Assembly (NCBI RefSeq): GCF_002234675.1
Contig: NC_019859.2
Span: forward strand, 11,919,483-11,983,482
Length of the DNA stretch: 64,000 nucleotides
Source: Oryzias latipes
Lineage: Eukaryota; Chordata; Actinopteri; Beloniformes; Adrianichthyidae
Direction of reading: 5' to 3'
The notes under the pieces were generated by a model. The model was not told the DNA's origin. It searched no databases and worked only from the letters and a program-made list of their open reading frames with translations. Positions 12,289 through 35,900 of the stretch are shown one piece after another (the first letter of the stretch is position 1; each line of letters starts with the position of its first letter). The position numbers were made by a program, and so were the translations under genes.

Positions 12289-12871
12289 CAGTGATGTGCG
12301 GTGAGGTTAATGGCTGGTGAGGCACTGACGTCATCAGTCAGATTTACAAACATATGAACCATATTGAGTATCTTATTCACCATTTGACTGACAACAGTTA
12401 ACGTGTTTTGTTTAAAATATCATTTCAACATGTTTTTTTCATATACAAACTGCAGCATAGAAAAAGCACAAACCTTATTATCGTCTTACCTTTACTTGTA
12501 CATAAAGTCCATACGCCGCTCCTTCTGAAGAAAATTACTTGCCGCTTGCTATCACTTATTCTATTATTTTTTAGCGTCATAATCTCAGGGCTCACCGGCG
12601 CCCCCTAACATGGCACGAGAACTCCTGGCCTCACCCAGCGGCTGTTTTGCCGGCGTTTAGCGCTCAGCACAAGAAACACATCCCTCATATACAGTTATTT
12701 ATAAACACAAACACTGTACATCATATACATCTGCTAAATTATCTAAACTCAGCTCATATAGTACAAGTGATTGAACCGACATACAGAGAGACAGCAGTAC
12801 CGTCTGACTGCATAGGTATTGCGCAATCCAAGGTGAGGCTCAGCGGGCTGGTGCCTCACCGCACGTCACTA
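12289..12871. mobile_element. hAT-like non-autonomous element, 583 bp
   Basis: The left end CAGTGATGTGCGGTGAGG and the right end CCTCACCGCACGTCACTA are inverted repeats with two mismatches over 18 bases. The CAGTG start is typical of hAT-superfamily termini. I could not find a matching 8-bp target duplication, so the superfamily call is tentative. There is no transposase frame. Confidence 0.55.
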
Positions 12872-13014
12872 CTTAGTATCTGAACGGCAAATTCAGCGAT
12901 TTTGAAAAGAAAAAACACCCAGAAATGGTACATTTAAATGGAAAATGACTGCAAAGCACAAATTACTGATTAAATATAATAATTGAATTTATTTTTTCTC
13001 TTTTCTTCCCATAA

Positions 13015-13254
13015 TGACAGGTGAGGCTGTGCCCAAAGCACTTTACAGCTACAGTCCCATTCACACACACAGTCACACACTAATGGCGGATCCGCTGCCT
13101 ATCACTGGCGCCAGCCTTCCACCAGAAGCAAGCTTGGGTTCAGTGTCTCGCCCAGGGACACTTCGACGCATGGGCGGGAAAGGTGGGAATCAAACCTACA
13201 ATCTTCCAATCAGAGGTCAACCGCCTTACCACTGCACCATGGCCGCCCCAATCT
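13015..13254 (-). mobile_element. tRNA-headed SINE, about 240 bp
   Basis: Read on the minus strand it starts GGGGCGGCCATGGTGCAGTG and carries an A-box-like stretch followed by a B-box-like GTTTGATTCCC, as in tRNA-derived RNA polymerase III promoters. It then continues with GTCCCTGGGCGAGACACTGA and ends with AAAGTGCTTTGGGCACAGCC. This layout is widespread in fish genomes. It is not a functional tRNA gene. Confidence 0.7.
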
Positions 13255-14144
13255 ACATGCTATTTTTTTTCTTCAACATATTTTTGACACCTGTATGGCA
13301 TTAACTTAATTATTAGGCTTAATTTAATGGAAACTTAAAAAAAGCCAGAAGCTTAGTGTGGCAGATGATTCACACAGTGGGGTCTAAATCCAAATTTTGG
13401 TTCTGTGTGCCTTACCTCACACACCACTGCTGCTGTGGAACATAAAGCAGCTCAAACTAAATAAAATAGGCTACAAACCGAATGCTGATGGATTAATGTT
13501 GATCCTTGAGGAAAACAATGAAACATCCTGCATTTCAGCTGCCGGGATTCGTGTCACTGGGCATGAGAAGCAGGTTTTCATTGGAAAAGAACATCTTGCA
13601 TTTCCTTCCTGCAGGTCTGTTCTGACGCCGATAGTCCACCCTCTGCTGCTGCTGAGTGCTTATCTCCCTTTTTTTTTCTCTCTCCCCCTTTTGTGACCTG
13701 GTGATACTGTGGTGTTATCTCATTACTCCTCTCGACTGAGTACCCAGTGGTGAAGTCACCTTCCTTCCTCCAAAAGCACTGCATAGCTTTGGTATGATGA
13801 ATGAAGGCGGTCACGCAGCATCTGGAAGGGGCTGGGACGGCGAGTGTGCCCGTGTGTGGTGATCTGTAAAAAAAATAAATAAAAGAAAAGACACTGCTTT
13901 TAGTGTCTGTTTCCAAAATGCAGCAGCTTTTTCAGTAAATCTCAACCACTGAGGAGTTTTTAAAAAAGAAAAAAAAAACACAAATCCGAGATGCTGGTTT
14001 CTGCTTTCTCTGTGGGTTTTTGGTGAGCTTGTGTTTGGATGGATTTGACCCTATTTAAAGCCCTTTTTAAATTTTTTGCAGTTAAAGTCATTTATGACAT
14101 CACTGACCTTTTTCAGAAATAGGCAAACAGGCGGGACAAATAGG
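13255..14144. other. No gene or named repeat seen
   Basis: I see only short overlapping frames, on both strands, with no family resemblance. I recognise no repeat unit. Confidence 0.45.
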
Positions 14145-15060
14145 GCGGCACAGTGGTGTAGTGGTTAGCTCTCCCACCTGACAGTAAGATAAGATATTCC
14201 TTTATTAGTCCCACGATGGGGAAATTTCCTTATTGCGGCAGCAGGACAGGAACAGAGAGCAAAATATAAAAGAAACAAAACTATGGAGTCAGTATAAACA
14301 CATATATACACAATATACACACATACATTTCCAAAAAAATTACACAGGATGACCATATAATCAGTTAATACACTGGGTAAGATAAATAAGACCAAGCCGA
14401 TTATGTTGTTTGACGTGGTTCACTGCGACCAGCTAAGGTTGTAAAGTCTGATGGCAGAAGGTAGAAACGACCTGCGGTGTCGCTCCTTCAGACACTTAGG
14501 ATGTATCAGTCTGACGCTGAAGGAGCTGCACAGTGAGGACACAGACTCATACATGGGGTGGGCGTCGTTCTCCATCAAGGATGATAGCTTAGCTACCATC
14601 CTCCTCTCTCCCACTTCCTGTATTGAGTCCAAAGGCAGCCCTAGAACAGAGCTGGCCTTCTTCACCAGCTTCTCCAGTCGCTTCCTGTCTGCTGCCGAGA
14701 TGCCGCTACACCAGCTGACCGCTCCATAAAAGATGGCTGATACCACCACAGAGTCATAAAAAGTCTTTAGGAGTGATCCCTGCACTCTAAAAGACCTCAG
14801 TCTCCTCAGCAGATGAAGTCTGCTCTGTCCTTTTTTGTACAGTGCTTCTGTATTGTGTGACCAGTCCAGCTTATTGTTGAGGTGAACACCCAAGTACTTG
14901 TATGAATCTACTCTCTCAATGTCCCTTCCTTGGATGTTCACCGGTGCAAATGTAGAGTGAGTGTGCCTGCGAAAGTCTACCACCAGCTCCCAGGGCCCTG
15001 GTTCTGACTTTTCTTTGTGGACTTTGCATAATCTCCTAGTACAGTTTTCTCCCCTTAGGC
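14145..15060 (+). mobile_element. SINE split by an L2-type LINE fragment
   Basis: The head GGGCGGCACAGTGGTGTAGT at about 14148 matches the head of the SINE at 48217. After the LINE insertion, the SINE appears to resume with a diverged GCCCTGGTTCTGAC and a GTGGACTTTGCATA block near 15000-15050. The two halves are colinear with the intact order seen in the other copy. Confidence 0.5.
14185..14990 (-). pseudogene. L2/Maui-type LINE fragment, 3' end of reverse transcriptase frame
   Basis: The minus-strand frame at 14420-14983 encodes 187 residues resembling the C-terminal part of an L2-clade polymerase. Visible blocks are VDSYKYLGVHLNNKLDW, LRRLRSFRVQ, FYDSVVVSAIFYGAVSWCSG and RSFLPSAIRLYN. The catalytic FADD/YADD part lies upstream and is missing, so the copy is 5' truncated and cannot be active. 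The 3' tail, on this strand AAGATATTCCTTTATTAGTC near 14190, is the usual end of fish L2 elements. It interrupts a SINE. Confidence 0.75.
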
Positions 15061-15339
15061 CTCTTCACATGGTCCAAAAAAGAGAAAAAAGCTTCATATG
15101 TTAATTGGTGAAGTTAGTTGAAAATTGAGCTTAATGAATCTGTCGATCAAAGGTGTCCCAACGTAATTTCAATTTAAATTAAAAAACAAACAAGTAAATT
15201 CTTTGTATATTATCTACCCTTAGCAAAAATAGTCAATGTAAGTACACTTAGTTTCTGCCACAACTGAGGGAGTACTCTTGAAGTTTCCATAGGCCTACTA
15301 TCTACATACTGTAAATTTTAAATGTTCAAGTTTAATCTG

Positions 15340-16057
15340 AAGAAGTATTCAATTATCATACTTCCTACACTATATGTACATGGTCCACATTATACTTATA
15401 CTCAAGTATACCTAATGAAATAACCTTCAGGTGTATTAATTTTTGCTCAGGGTAATCTAAACAAAGAGATGAAAAACAATCTTGGGAGCGACCCTCAGCA
15501 AAAACGAGTAAACTTGAAATGTATTTTATGAAGTATACTGAGTACTGCAAATATACTACTGACCATGTAGCTGTAGTGTAGGAAGTATACTATTGAAATA
15601 CTTCACACTAAAGTTGAAGATTTTAAGTTTACAATGTATAGATAGTATATAAAAAGTAGACCTCAAGTACACCACCTCACTTTTAGTATAGACTAAGTAT
15701 ACTTGAGTATAAGTACAACAAATGTACTACTGATCATGTACCTGTAAGTGTAAGAAGTATACTAACTAAATACTTCTGACTAAATTTGAAGATTTTAAGT
15801 TTACAATGTATAGATAATATATAAAAAGTAGACCTCAAGTACACCACCTCACTTTTAGTAAAGACTAAGTATACTTGAGTATAAGTACAACAAATGTACT
15901 ACTGATCATGTACCTGTAAGTGTAAGAAGTATACTAACTAAATACTTCTGACTAAATTTGAAGATTTTAAGTTTACAATGTATAGATAATATATAAAAAG
16001 TAGACCTCAAGTACACCAGCTCACTTTCAGTATAGATTAAGTATACTTGTAGTACAA
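15340..16057. repeat. 172-bp tandem repeat, about three close copies
   Basis: The block GAAGATTTTAAGTTTACAAT recurs at 15616, 15788 and 15960, which gives an exact 172-bp period. The last two units are almost identical, and the array ends near 16057. More diverged pieces with AAGTATACT motifs extend left to about 15340. Each unit is AT-rich and contains AAGTATACTTGAGTATAAGT-type partial palindromes. No coding sense was seen. Confidence 0.8.
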
Positions 16058-17084
16058 TAGACTAGTTTTTGGTAAGGGGAATTGTGAGGTAGTTTCATTA
16101 TGATTATTTTAGGTTAGTATTAAGTAATCTAGTGATAACCTGTTGAACTGACATGATACCAATAACTTTTAGTCCAAAACAGGAAGTCAAAGTGTTTGTT
16201 TGGTGGATTTAAACAGACAGTACGAGTCTTGGCGAGTTAGCGCCCCTAGAGGTGCTGACTGGAATTGCCAGCCCAATTCAATACTTCCACCAACTCAACC
16301 TGCTGAAATTAGGGTAAAACACAGTTATTTCATTCATATTTGATTTAAAAAAATGCTTTTCTTTTGCTGGTAGTGGAGGAAATATTATTTTCATGTAGTT
16401 TTATTCACTCATCTGCACAGTTTTGCAAATAAACACCAAAATACTTTAAAAAAAAATTGCTAAACTAATATCCAATCTTTTATTGTCAACCCACCAGGCT
16501 TAGAAAAACAAAATATTTTTCAGGCAAGTATATTAAAATAACTGTGTGCAAATATTTGCTTTAGCGTAATTTACACAGAGCCAGTCTGTTGAGAGAAATG
16601 TGCATAAGTGAGGCAGAAAAATTAATGAACCACTAAGTGGTGATGTTGAGCTATTTTCCTCTGGAGATGAGCCATTCCCACTCATGGATGAGGAGTGTCT
16701 GGAAAGATACGCAGTGACATTAACCAAATGGAAAGCGTAAAGTAAAGGGAGAAAAAGGATGGGAAAAATATTCATTACTGTACCAACAAATGTAGCATAT
16801 AGTTGCATGTTTTTAAGTAGATTTTAAAATGCTGAATGAGTTCTCTCTGTGGTAATTGCAACTAGGATTGAACTGGATAAAAAAATATATACATCTTTGA
16901 AAACCCTGTGATTTCTAAAACAAACTTAATTAGACTTCAATGTGTTTTTATGTACAGCCTCATTAATAACACATATTTCTGTAGAATAAATAGAATATAG
17001 CTCACATTCCCATGCCTGCAGACTGAAATAATGAGGGAATGATGGGTAATTGTTTGGGATTTATGAAATTCAGGGAACTTAGAG
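16058..17084. other. No gene seen
   Basis: This stretch is AT-rich, without recognisable exons or repeat ends. Confidence 0.45.
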
Positions 17085-17365
17085 TCAAAAAAGCGGCTGG
17101 ATGGCTGAATGCAGGACTGGTTTGTGGAAAACCAGGGTTCATTTCCCAGGGGGCACGATGAGCTGAATCCAGTGTGGGTCCTTAGGTAAAACCCTACGCG
17201 GTAAGTCCCCCTGTGCCGGGTCCCAAGCCCGGATGAAATACAGGCTTGTGTCAGGAAGGTCATCCGGCGTTAAAAAAAATCTCTGCCGAACCACCTGTGC
17301 AAATCAGTGAAAGCTAATTCGCCGTGGCCACCCCCTGAAGGGAAACGCCGAAAGGTGAACAACAA
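17085..17365 (+). mobile_element. tRNA-headed SINE with RTE-like body and tail
   Basis: The copy has a tRNA-like head with a B-box-like GGGTTCATTTCCC at about 17136. Its body, GCCGGGTCCCAAGCCCGGAT and then GTCAGGAAGGTCATCCGGCG, matches the 5' region of the RTE LINE at 49331-52462. The tail GGGAAACGCCGAAAGG after CCCCTGAA matches that LINE's 3' end. Sharing a 3' tail is how SINEs borrow LINE reverse transcriptase, so this copy was probably mobilised by an RTE partner. Confidence 0.65.
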
Positions 17366-17600
17366 GGGAACTTGAGGTCAAATAAGGAGAATCAGTTACA
17401 GAGTATGAAACCACAAACATGAGAACTTTTAAACCAGTTTAAATGTAATCTTCATGTTTTTCTTTCCTTTTTTACGCCTATTTATACTTTATCCTTGTTT
17501 GCTTTGTCCTTTCAAATGAGAGAATAAGACACTGAAGCCAAATTCCTTGTATATGCCCTCATTATTCGCTAATAAAATTGATTACTAGTCAGAGAAAAAA

Positions 17601-17848
17601 AAGGGAAAGTAAAATTATTTTTAGTATTATTTCTGTTTACAGTTTGGGGTTTGTTACCTCCAAACTGTCACTGTGTCAGAGTTACACTGCATTACATGAC
17701 TTTATTACTTATAAAGTAATAATAAAGGGAAAGTAAAATTATTTTTAGTATTATTTCTGTTTACAGTTTGGGGTTTGTTACCTCCAAACTGTCACTGTGT
17801 CAGAGTTACACTGCGTTACATAACTTTATTACTTATAAAGTTATGACT
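17601..17848. repeat. Tandem duplication, 124-bp unit, two copies
   Basis: The unit starting AAGGGAAAGTAAAATTATTT occurs at 17601 and again at 17725, with only a few differences. No coding capacity is apparent. Confidence 0.85.
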
Positions 17849-18879
17849 CGTAATCAATTATTACTTATAGCGTTCTTTGTAAGACCTACAGAAGTAGAGG
17901 AAGTGACAAGGTACTGTCAAGCATTTCACTCTAAGACAAATGGCGATAAGCTTTAATAATCATTAAGTGAAAGTACAGGAAGCAGAATCACAGCTTTTTG
18001 TTGTTAAAATAAAACTATGAGTCATCTACCTAAATGGATAACAGAGTGACAGGAGAACCGTAGGGGTCTGTTTACCTCAGGAAAAGTGGAGCTGTCTATT
18101 AAATAATGATTCCAATCACCACACTTTGTCAAAAATAACTGATCAGATACATTTTTTTCTTCAAGAAAAAAAAAAAAAAAAAGATAAACACATTTGTTCA
18201 AGAAATCAAAAGTTAAATTATTGTTTCTAAGCTAAAAGTGATGAACCATGAGTTTATAAAGATATTTTTAGCAGAGTTTTTTTGTTCATGTGTTCTCGTC
18301 TCATTACTAAGTATGTAATGACTTTAATGTCATAGTAATGCTTTACACCCCTTTAGAACTGCAAAAGGTATGCTATCGTAATGTATTTTGTAACTACGTG
18401 CTGTAGGCTCCTCTACAGTAAAAAGAAAAAAAAAGGCTTTAAATTAAAAATATTATTCAAAAATAAATCCTGGAACTTTATTAACATTTCACTTAAGTGT
18501 TTCATCTTTTAACAAGAAATGAGATTAAACTTTATTGGTCAAAGCACAAAATTTGGCAAAGAAAACTTGTAAAGATTATGTTTATAATCGAAATGGCAAT
18601 CACACCACAATGCAAAACAGAACATATTACAGTCAGGTGTTGGAAATAATACTTTTAATGTCTTATTACAAACTGTTGGTTATAATAATATCCAATAATT
18701 TTCAGTTTAAAAACTGAAAATGTTGGGGGAGAAACATTTGCTGAAACTATTTAATTGTTTTTAAACGTTCCGGCAAGAATTAAAAACTGTGAAACAGAAC
18801 ACTCATTATTTTAGCTATAGTTTCAGAATCCCTAACCAAAATAGCTCTCTTGCCTGAAATAAGTTGACTGTCCTCCAGT
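17849..18879. other. No gene seen upstream of GTF2E2
   Basis: AT-rich sequence with several A-runs. I recognise no exon or repeat ends. Confidence 0.45.
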
Positions 18880-19153
18880 CCAGTAGGTGGCGATGTTGAG
18901 CTACACAGCTGCGGGTTTTTGCTTGCACGCGGAAGACGTCACCCAAGGAATAACATACGATAACGATAACCGACAACTCGAACACTAAACGAAACAGTTA
19001 CATGATGGATACAAAAATAATACTTTTTTATTAGAAAGTAAGCTTGAGTTTACTTAAGCTTAAAATTGTCTTTCTATTTCACTTTTTAGTTTATAAATTA
19101 GTCTATCGGGACTTATTCGCCACTTTCTGGAAAGAAGAACTCAACAGTAGCAG
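18880..19153 (+). promoter_or_regulatory. GTF2E2 promoter and non-coding exon 1
   Basis: A CRE-like GACGTCAC lies at 18935-18942, immediately after an ETS-like CGGAAG. CAGTAGGTGGCGATG at about 18883 resembles a CTCF core, although the same string is common in fish repeats. A probable 5' UTR exon ends at 19153 with CAG before GTAACG, and the next acceptor is at 19841-19842. The transcription start is not defined by the sequence. Confidence 0.5.
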
Positions 19154-19847
19154 GTAACGTTGACATGCTAACACTAGGATTAGCATCACATTAGGTGTTA
19201 GACAATGCGGGAACATTAATTAGCGGTTATGTGGGTCATGCTGTCACGGGATTCGGTTCTTTGGGGAAACTGGACTCTAAAGGTTCATCTCGATGACTTT
19301 TAGCTGCTTATATGAAGTTTTTTTTTTCCCGATAAACTGAAGAAGAAGCTAATCGGACAAACAGCGAACTTCTGTTATATATATGTTTAAATATGTTTTG
19401 AGTTGAGTTTTTAGTCCACTGTTTCTGTATTAAGTGTATTTCTTTGGTCACTGTTAATGTAGTAATTCCATGTCTTTGGCCCATATTGTCAGTAGAAGAA
19501 CCGAACACAATTATTTTTGGCACAAATGGAACACCGTAGTTTTGAAGAACAGAATCCTGTCGTGTCAAGACAATGTTTTAACATCAAATCTAGTTACTAA
19601 TAATAATCCTTATGCTCTACTTAATATTTGAAGAAAAAATAGTAAAACAGCTGCATCACTGATTAGATTGAGAAAAGAACCAGGTAAACATACCAGGTAT
19701 AATAGATATGCATGGAGATGATGCACCTCACTGTTTCAGTATTATATTTATTTCATAAATTATATTTAATTTAAACGTTTGAAGCTTAGTAAAACTGCAT
19801 TTTATCCAGCCTTTTCTGTGTTTACATGCTTTTGTCCACCAGCCTGG

Positions 19848-28384
<8,537 letters not shown>

Positions 28385-28835
28385 GGCGGCAAACGGCTGC
28401 AGATGGAGGCTTCCGCTCCCAAACAAAGCTTGTTTTTCTCTGCTTGTACTCTCTTCAGTGAACTGTGGTCTTTCATTACATGAAGCCAGCAGCTGGCGTG
28501 TCGTGAAATCTAACTGTATGGATCAACTGAGAGACGGCGGTGGAGCGCAGACGTCTCCGTGGATACCAAACCCTTTAAGGAAGGCATCTGTTTAACTGTA
28601 AAGACTCAATAGTTTTTCTTTACCGCATAGCAAAGACGAGCTAGAAAAGGGTTTCTTTTGGAGGAGTTGCAGTATGTTCTAGTAGTTTATTAAAGTGTGT
28701 TACATTTGTGTTTCACCTGGTGTGAGACATTTTCCTGAAGTAGAATATTTCAATGCTTTTACTTCTGAGCTTTTGGGGAGCGCAAGATTAACTTTGGACC
28801 CATTTATTGGAATATTATTTGAATATTTGTTGTCC

Positions 28836-28841
28836 AATAAA
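28836..28841 (+). terminator. GTF2E2 poly(A) signal
   Basis: AATAAA lies 452 bp after the GTF2E2 stop and is the first strong signal on this strand. Cleavage is expected around 28850-28870. Confidence 0.7.
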
Positions 28842-28890
28842 ACTGCCAAAGGTGAGAGAGATCAAACGTGAGGCATTTTGCTGTAAATTG

Positions 28891-28896
28891 TTTATT
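28891..28896 (-). terminator. DCTN6 poly(A) signal
   Basis: TTTATT on the plus strand is AATAAA for the leftward DCTN6 transcript, about 150 bp beyond its stop codon. Expected cleavage at about 28865-28880 nearly meets the end of GTF2E2. Confidence 0.65.
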
Positions 28897-29047
28897 TCTA
28901 TGAAAGAGCGCGTCACACAGCGGCGTGCGGAAGGACAAACGTCCCGTTTAGTTTAACAGCACAAAACATGACTGCGACCTATATACAGTTTGCGTGATTT
29001 CCTCTAGTCCCCGACAGTTCAACCTTCTGGACGTGCAGCGGCCACTT

Positions 29048-32589
<3,542 letters not shown>

Positions 32590-32914
32590 TGTAAGAGTGA
32601 GCCAGTAGGGCGTAGTAGATTTGTATCGGTCATCGATTCGAACGCCTGACCCTTGTCATGCGCATGCGTAAATAGAGAGTAAAGCTTTAGTTGTTAGCAC
32701 AGCTAGCAAGAAGGAAAACTGGAAACCATTTAATAAAATACAATAAATGCATAGAAATGTCTTTTATATCATTTTGGTTTATCTGAAATACACATTTTAG
32801 GCTCATTCTGTTTGTACAAAAAAAAGTATACAGTTGGTGTGTTAATAATTAATCGGCCAATAAATACAGTCCCGCATTTTAACAACTATTTTGTCCCGCG
32901 GTGCTTCCACTACC
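32590..32914. promoter_or_regulatory. Shared divergent promoter of DCTN6 and HGSNAT
   Basis: Only 325 bp separate the DCTN6 ATG (32589, leftward) from the HGSNAT ATG (32915, rightward). The palindrome CATGCGCATGCG at 32657-32668 closely matches the NRF1 site, which is frequent in divergent housekeeping promoters. No TATA box was seen in good position for either gene. The inference rests on spacing and motif only. Confidence 0.65.
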
Positions 32915-35900
32915 ATGTCAAAACAAGGAAGAAAAAAGGAGATTGACGTTCATTATGGGGAAAAGGGAGCCAAAGAAAAACACAAAACTCACTCTTCAGT
33001 TGTAGAGGAGAAGCTAACGAAGAGAGAAGACATGATGACACAATTAGAGAACAATAACATATATATAGTTGGGGTAGTAGTTGTAGCTGTTTTTGTGGCA
33101 CCGCTTACGGCGGAATCTAAGCGTAAGTCCGAAGAATTAAAAAACACTTTATACTCTGGCTTTTGACTAAAAATAAATAAAATAAAAAACACAAGAAGAA
33201 ATTAAGGATATTGTGAGCTTGCGAAATACCTCCCCATATTTAATTATATTGTTTAAATCGACTGCTATGGTCAATTAAATGTGCTTTAACGACGTTTATT
33301 TTCCTACAAACCCTTTATAGCATGTTAGCTAACAACTAAGCAGTGAACAACTGTGTCAGAGCACTTTAGACATTTGAAATTCCCTCTTGGGGGGATATTT
33401 CATGGATTAGTTCAGCATGTGACCGCCGCCTCTGCAGCCATATATATCAGCAGCAGCAGCTCACATGCTTTCTTCCCCCCCGGACGGTATGCTTAGCTGC
33501 TTCAAAGTTAGCTTGTAGTCAAACCGGGCGTTTGGCGATTAAACTTCAGACAGTACGGATCAACTGTAAGGTTTGGTATAACTCTTTTTCCTCCCCTTTC
33601 CATTTAGTTTAAATAAAAACACTTAAATAATTCTACCTTTTTTTTTAGTTTTTATAAACATGCAGTCAGGATTTCTGGTTTTCCTCCTTTGCACGTGCGC
33701 ATTAGCTTTAAATATTCCTATTTAATGATAATAAACTGCTATAGATTTGATATTCTTTGAGTTAAATAACTAGCTATACTAACAGAGGCTCAGTAGAAGG
33801 TCAAAGGTTACAGTGAGCATTTGTTGTTGGATCTCATCTGATCTATGCTCTGTGTCATTTCTTACTCCAGTTGCTCTTCATCACCGGAAGCACTTGGCTT
33901 TGAAGATGGATGAGGCGCTGCTGACGGTCAGCAATGAGCTGAACTCCAGCGTGCTGGTCTCCTGGAAGTCAGAGCGCTGCTACCAGGTGATCACCCTTCA
34001 GGTCTTTTATTTGCCGGTGATTTTTCCCTGTCATCGAAGAACTTTGTTCCCCGTCTGCCAGTGTTTGTACCAGCAACTCGGAAAGGTGGATGGAGCGTCC
34101 AGCCCCGGCCAGCCGAGTACGGCCAGCTTCACAGTGAAAACGCAACATGCAGTGACGCTACAGCTCAACAATACTAGCAACAACAATGAGCTCTGCAAGT
34201 GAGTAAATATTCAACTTTGTGTGACAATAGATGCAGCTCATTTGTCCTCTTTGCAAGCAGCCCTACCTACAACTCACTTCTAATAAACTCCAGCCGCTCT
34301 GGAGAATCTATGTTCAAGAAAACGACTTTTAAAACTGGCCAAAAGATGATCGGAGTGGGACTTTTAAGTTTTTCTTATGTTTTGTTATTATTTATTTATT
34401 AGTTATTTTTTTTATTCCCAGTGTCCAGTTTCATTTTGGGGAACATGGAAACTACTCTCTGTGGATAAAAAATCTGAATGGTTCGGCTCAGGCCAATTGC
34501 TCCGTTGTGACAGATGCAGTCCCGCTGAACAGCTACATACGTGAGTTTAGCACCTCTCTAAACTTGGATCGCATGACTAATGTCAAGTATTTTGGTGGCT
34601 GCGATGTTCATGAAATGTTTCTTCTCACAGCAATTTTGGTGGCTTTTTTTGTTTTCGTCGGACTGGCTCTGATGTTTGCCATTGGAAAAAGAATAATGAG
34701 GTATGTCGATTTTAGTTTGTGACGTCCAAACAAAAGAGGGAAGTTTTTATTGTTCTCTTATACAAATAACCGTGTTGTCGCCACAATACATGTCAATAAA
34801 GGTTTGAGTGACGTTATTGTTACTTATTTAAAGCAGTTTATTATAAATAAAGAGGATAAAAATGCACATTAACCGATGGTTAACAAATTATTTACTATAA
34901 ATATTGTTTTCACATATTCAATGTCAGCTTAATGGAGCGTAGAATTAGTTTAAGCAGACTAGGAAGTCAAGCTCATTCCACATGCATTTCTGCATCAGCT
35001 GATCTGTATGCCATTCTGCATCATTCAGTTAATTAGTCTCACACGAAGCGTCATACTGGCCCTGTTTGCTGCTGTTACGCCCCTGTCTAGGGGCTTGTAA
35101 AAGGAAGGAACATAAAGCTTAAAAGGAACAAATTAAATATCTCAATGACTCAAAAACTCTCACAAACAAGCCCAAGCTGAAAATAAGCTTGGAATTTATT
35201 CACAGGAAGGAAGAAAAAACTCAAAACTACACAAAACAACCAAAATACAAGGACCAAAGCCTCTAACAAAAGCCAACACAGTAAATCTCTGCTGTGGCAG
35301 TATTCAAACCCTGAGCTGGACTTTCTCAGCCAATCAGGTGCTCCGGACAATTTGGGCTTCAATCTGCACACAAATATAGGAGGGGAAGAAAAAGACAGAC
35401 AGAACCTCCCACTGAAAACAAAAGAAAACGGAGATAATACAATATATATAAATATTACAGTCAAATTCCGAACCATAATGCAAAAACAAAGTGTAAATAT
35501 CTACTATAAAAAGCTCCTCTGATCATAGGTGGGAAACTGTTCCATCTTATGATTAAAGAGTTTGAGCTGTTAGAAAGACATGCAAGCTAACAATGACGTG
35601 TACCGTGGGAGAGGACTGTTGAAGCCTTTATTCCTGAAATCCTTTCTTTTCCAGGTTCGACGCCGTAAAGCGTTTGGTCGTCCGTATCGGCGGCTCCATG
35701 GAGACCGAGAGACTCATCAACTCTGTGAGTGACTGAGCAAACTCAGCCATGGGGTTCTGATGTCAGCAAAACAAGTCAAACAGCATTTTTGAACAAACGA
35801 GGTGCTGACCCGCCTGTCGGACTTTAAGGTTGCCTCCGACATGAATACTCGCCAATTTCTTTGGGGTGTCCAAATTTACAATTCCAAAATCCAGTGTCCT

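Noticed and set aside
13015-13254. Functional tRNA gene
   Set aside because: Only A- and B-box-like segments are present, with no complete cloverleaf, and a SINE body follows.
15340-16057. CRISPR-like array
   Set aside because: The units are directly tandem, without unique spacers, and this is a vertebrate genome.
32891-33166. Stand-alone small tail-anchored protein gene
   Set aside because: The frame begins with TTG, its first ATG is at 32915, and a phase-1 GTAAGT donor at 33123 joins it correctly to HGSNAT exon 2.
33660-33725. Signal-peptide-like frame starting [10 protein letters not shown] as HGSNAT exon 1
   Set aside because: It has no donor in the phase that exon 2 needs. The exon at 32915-33122 fits better.
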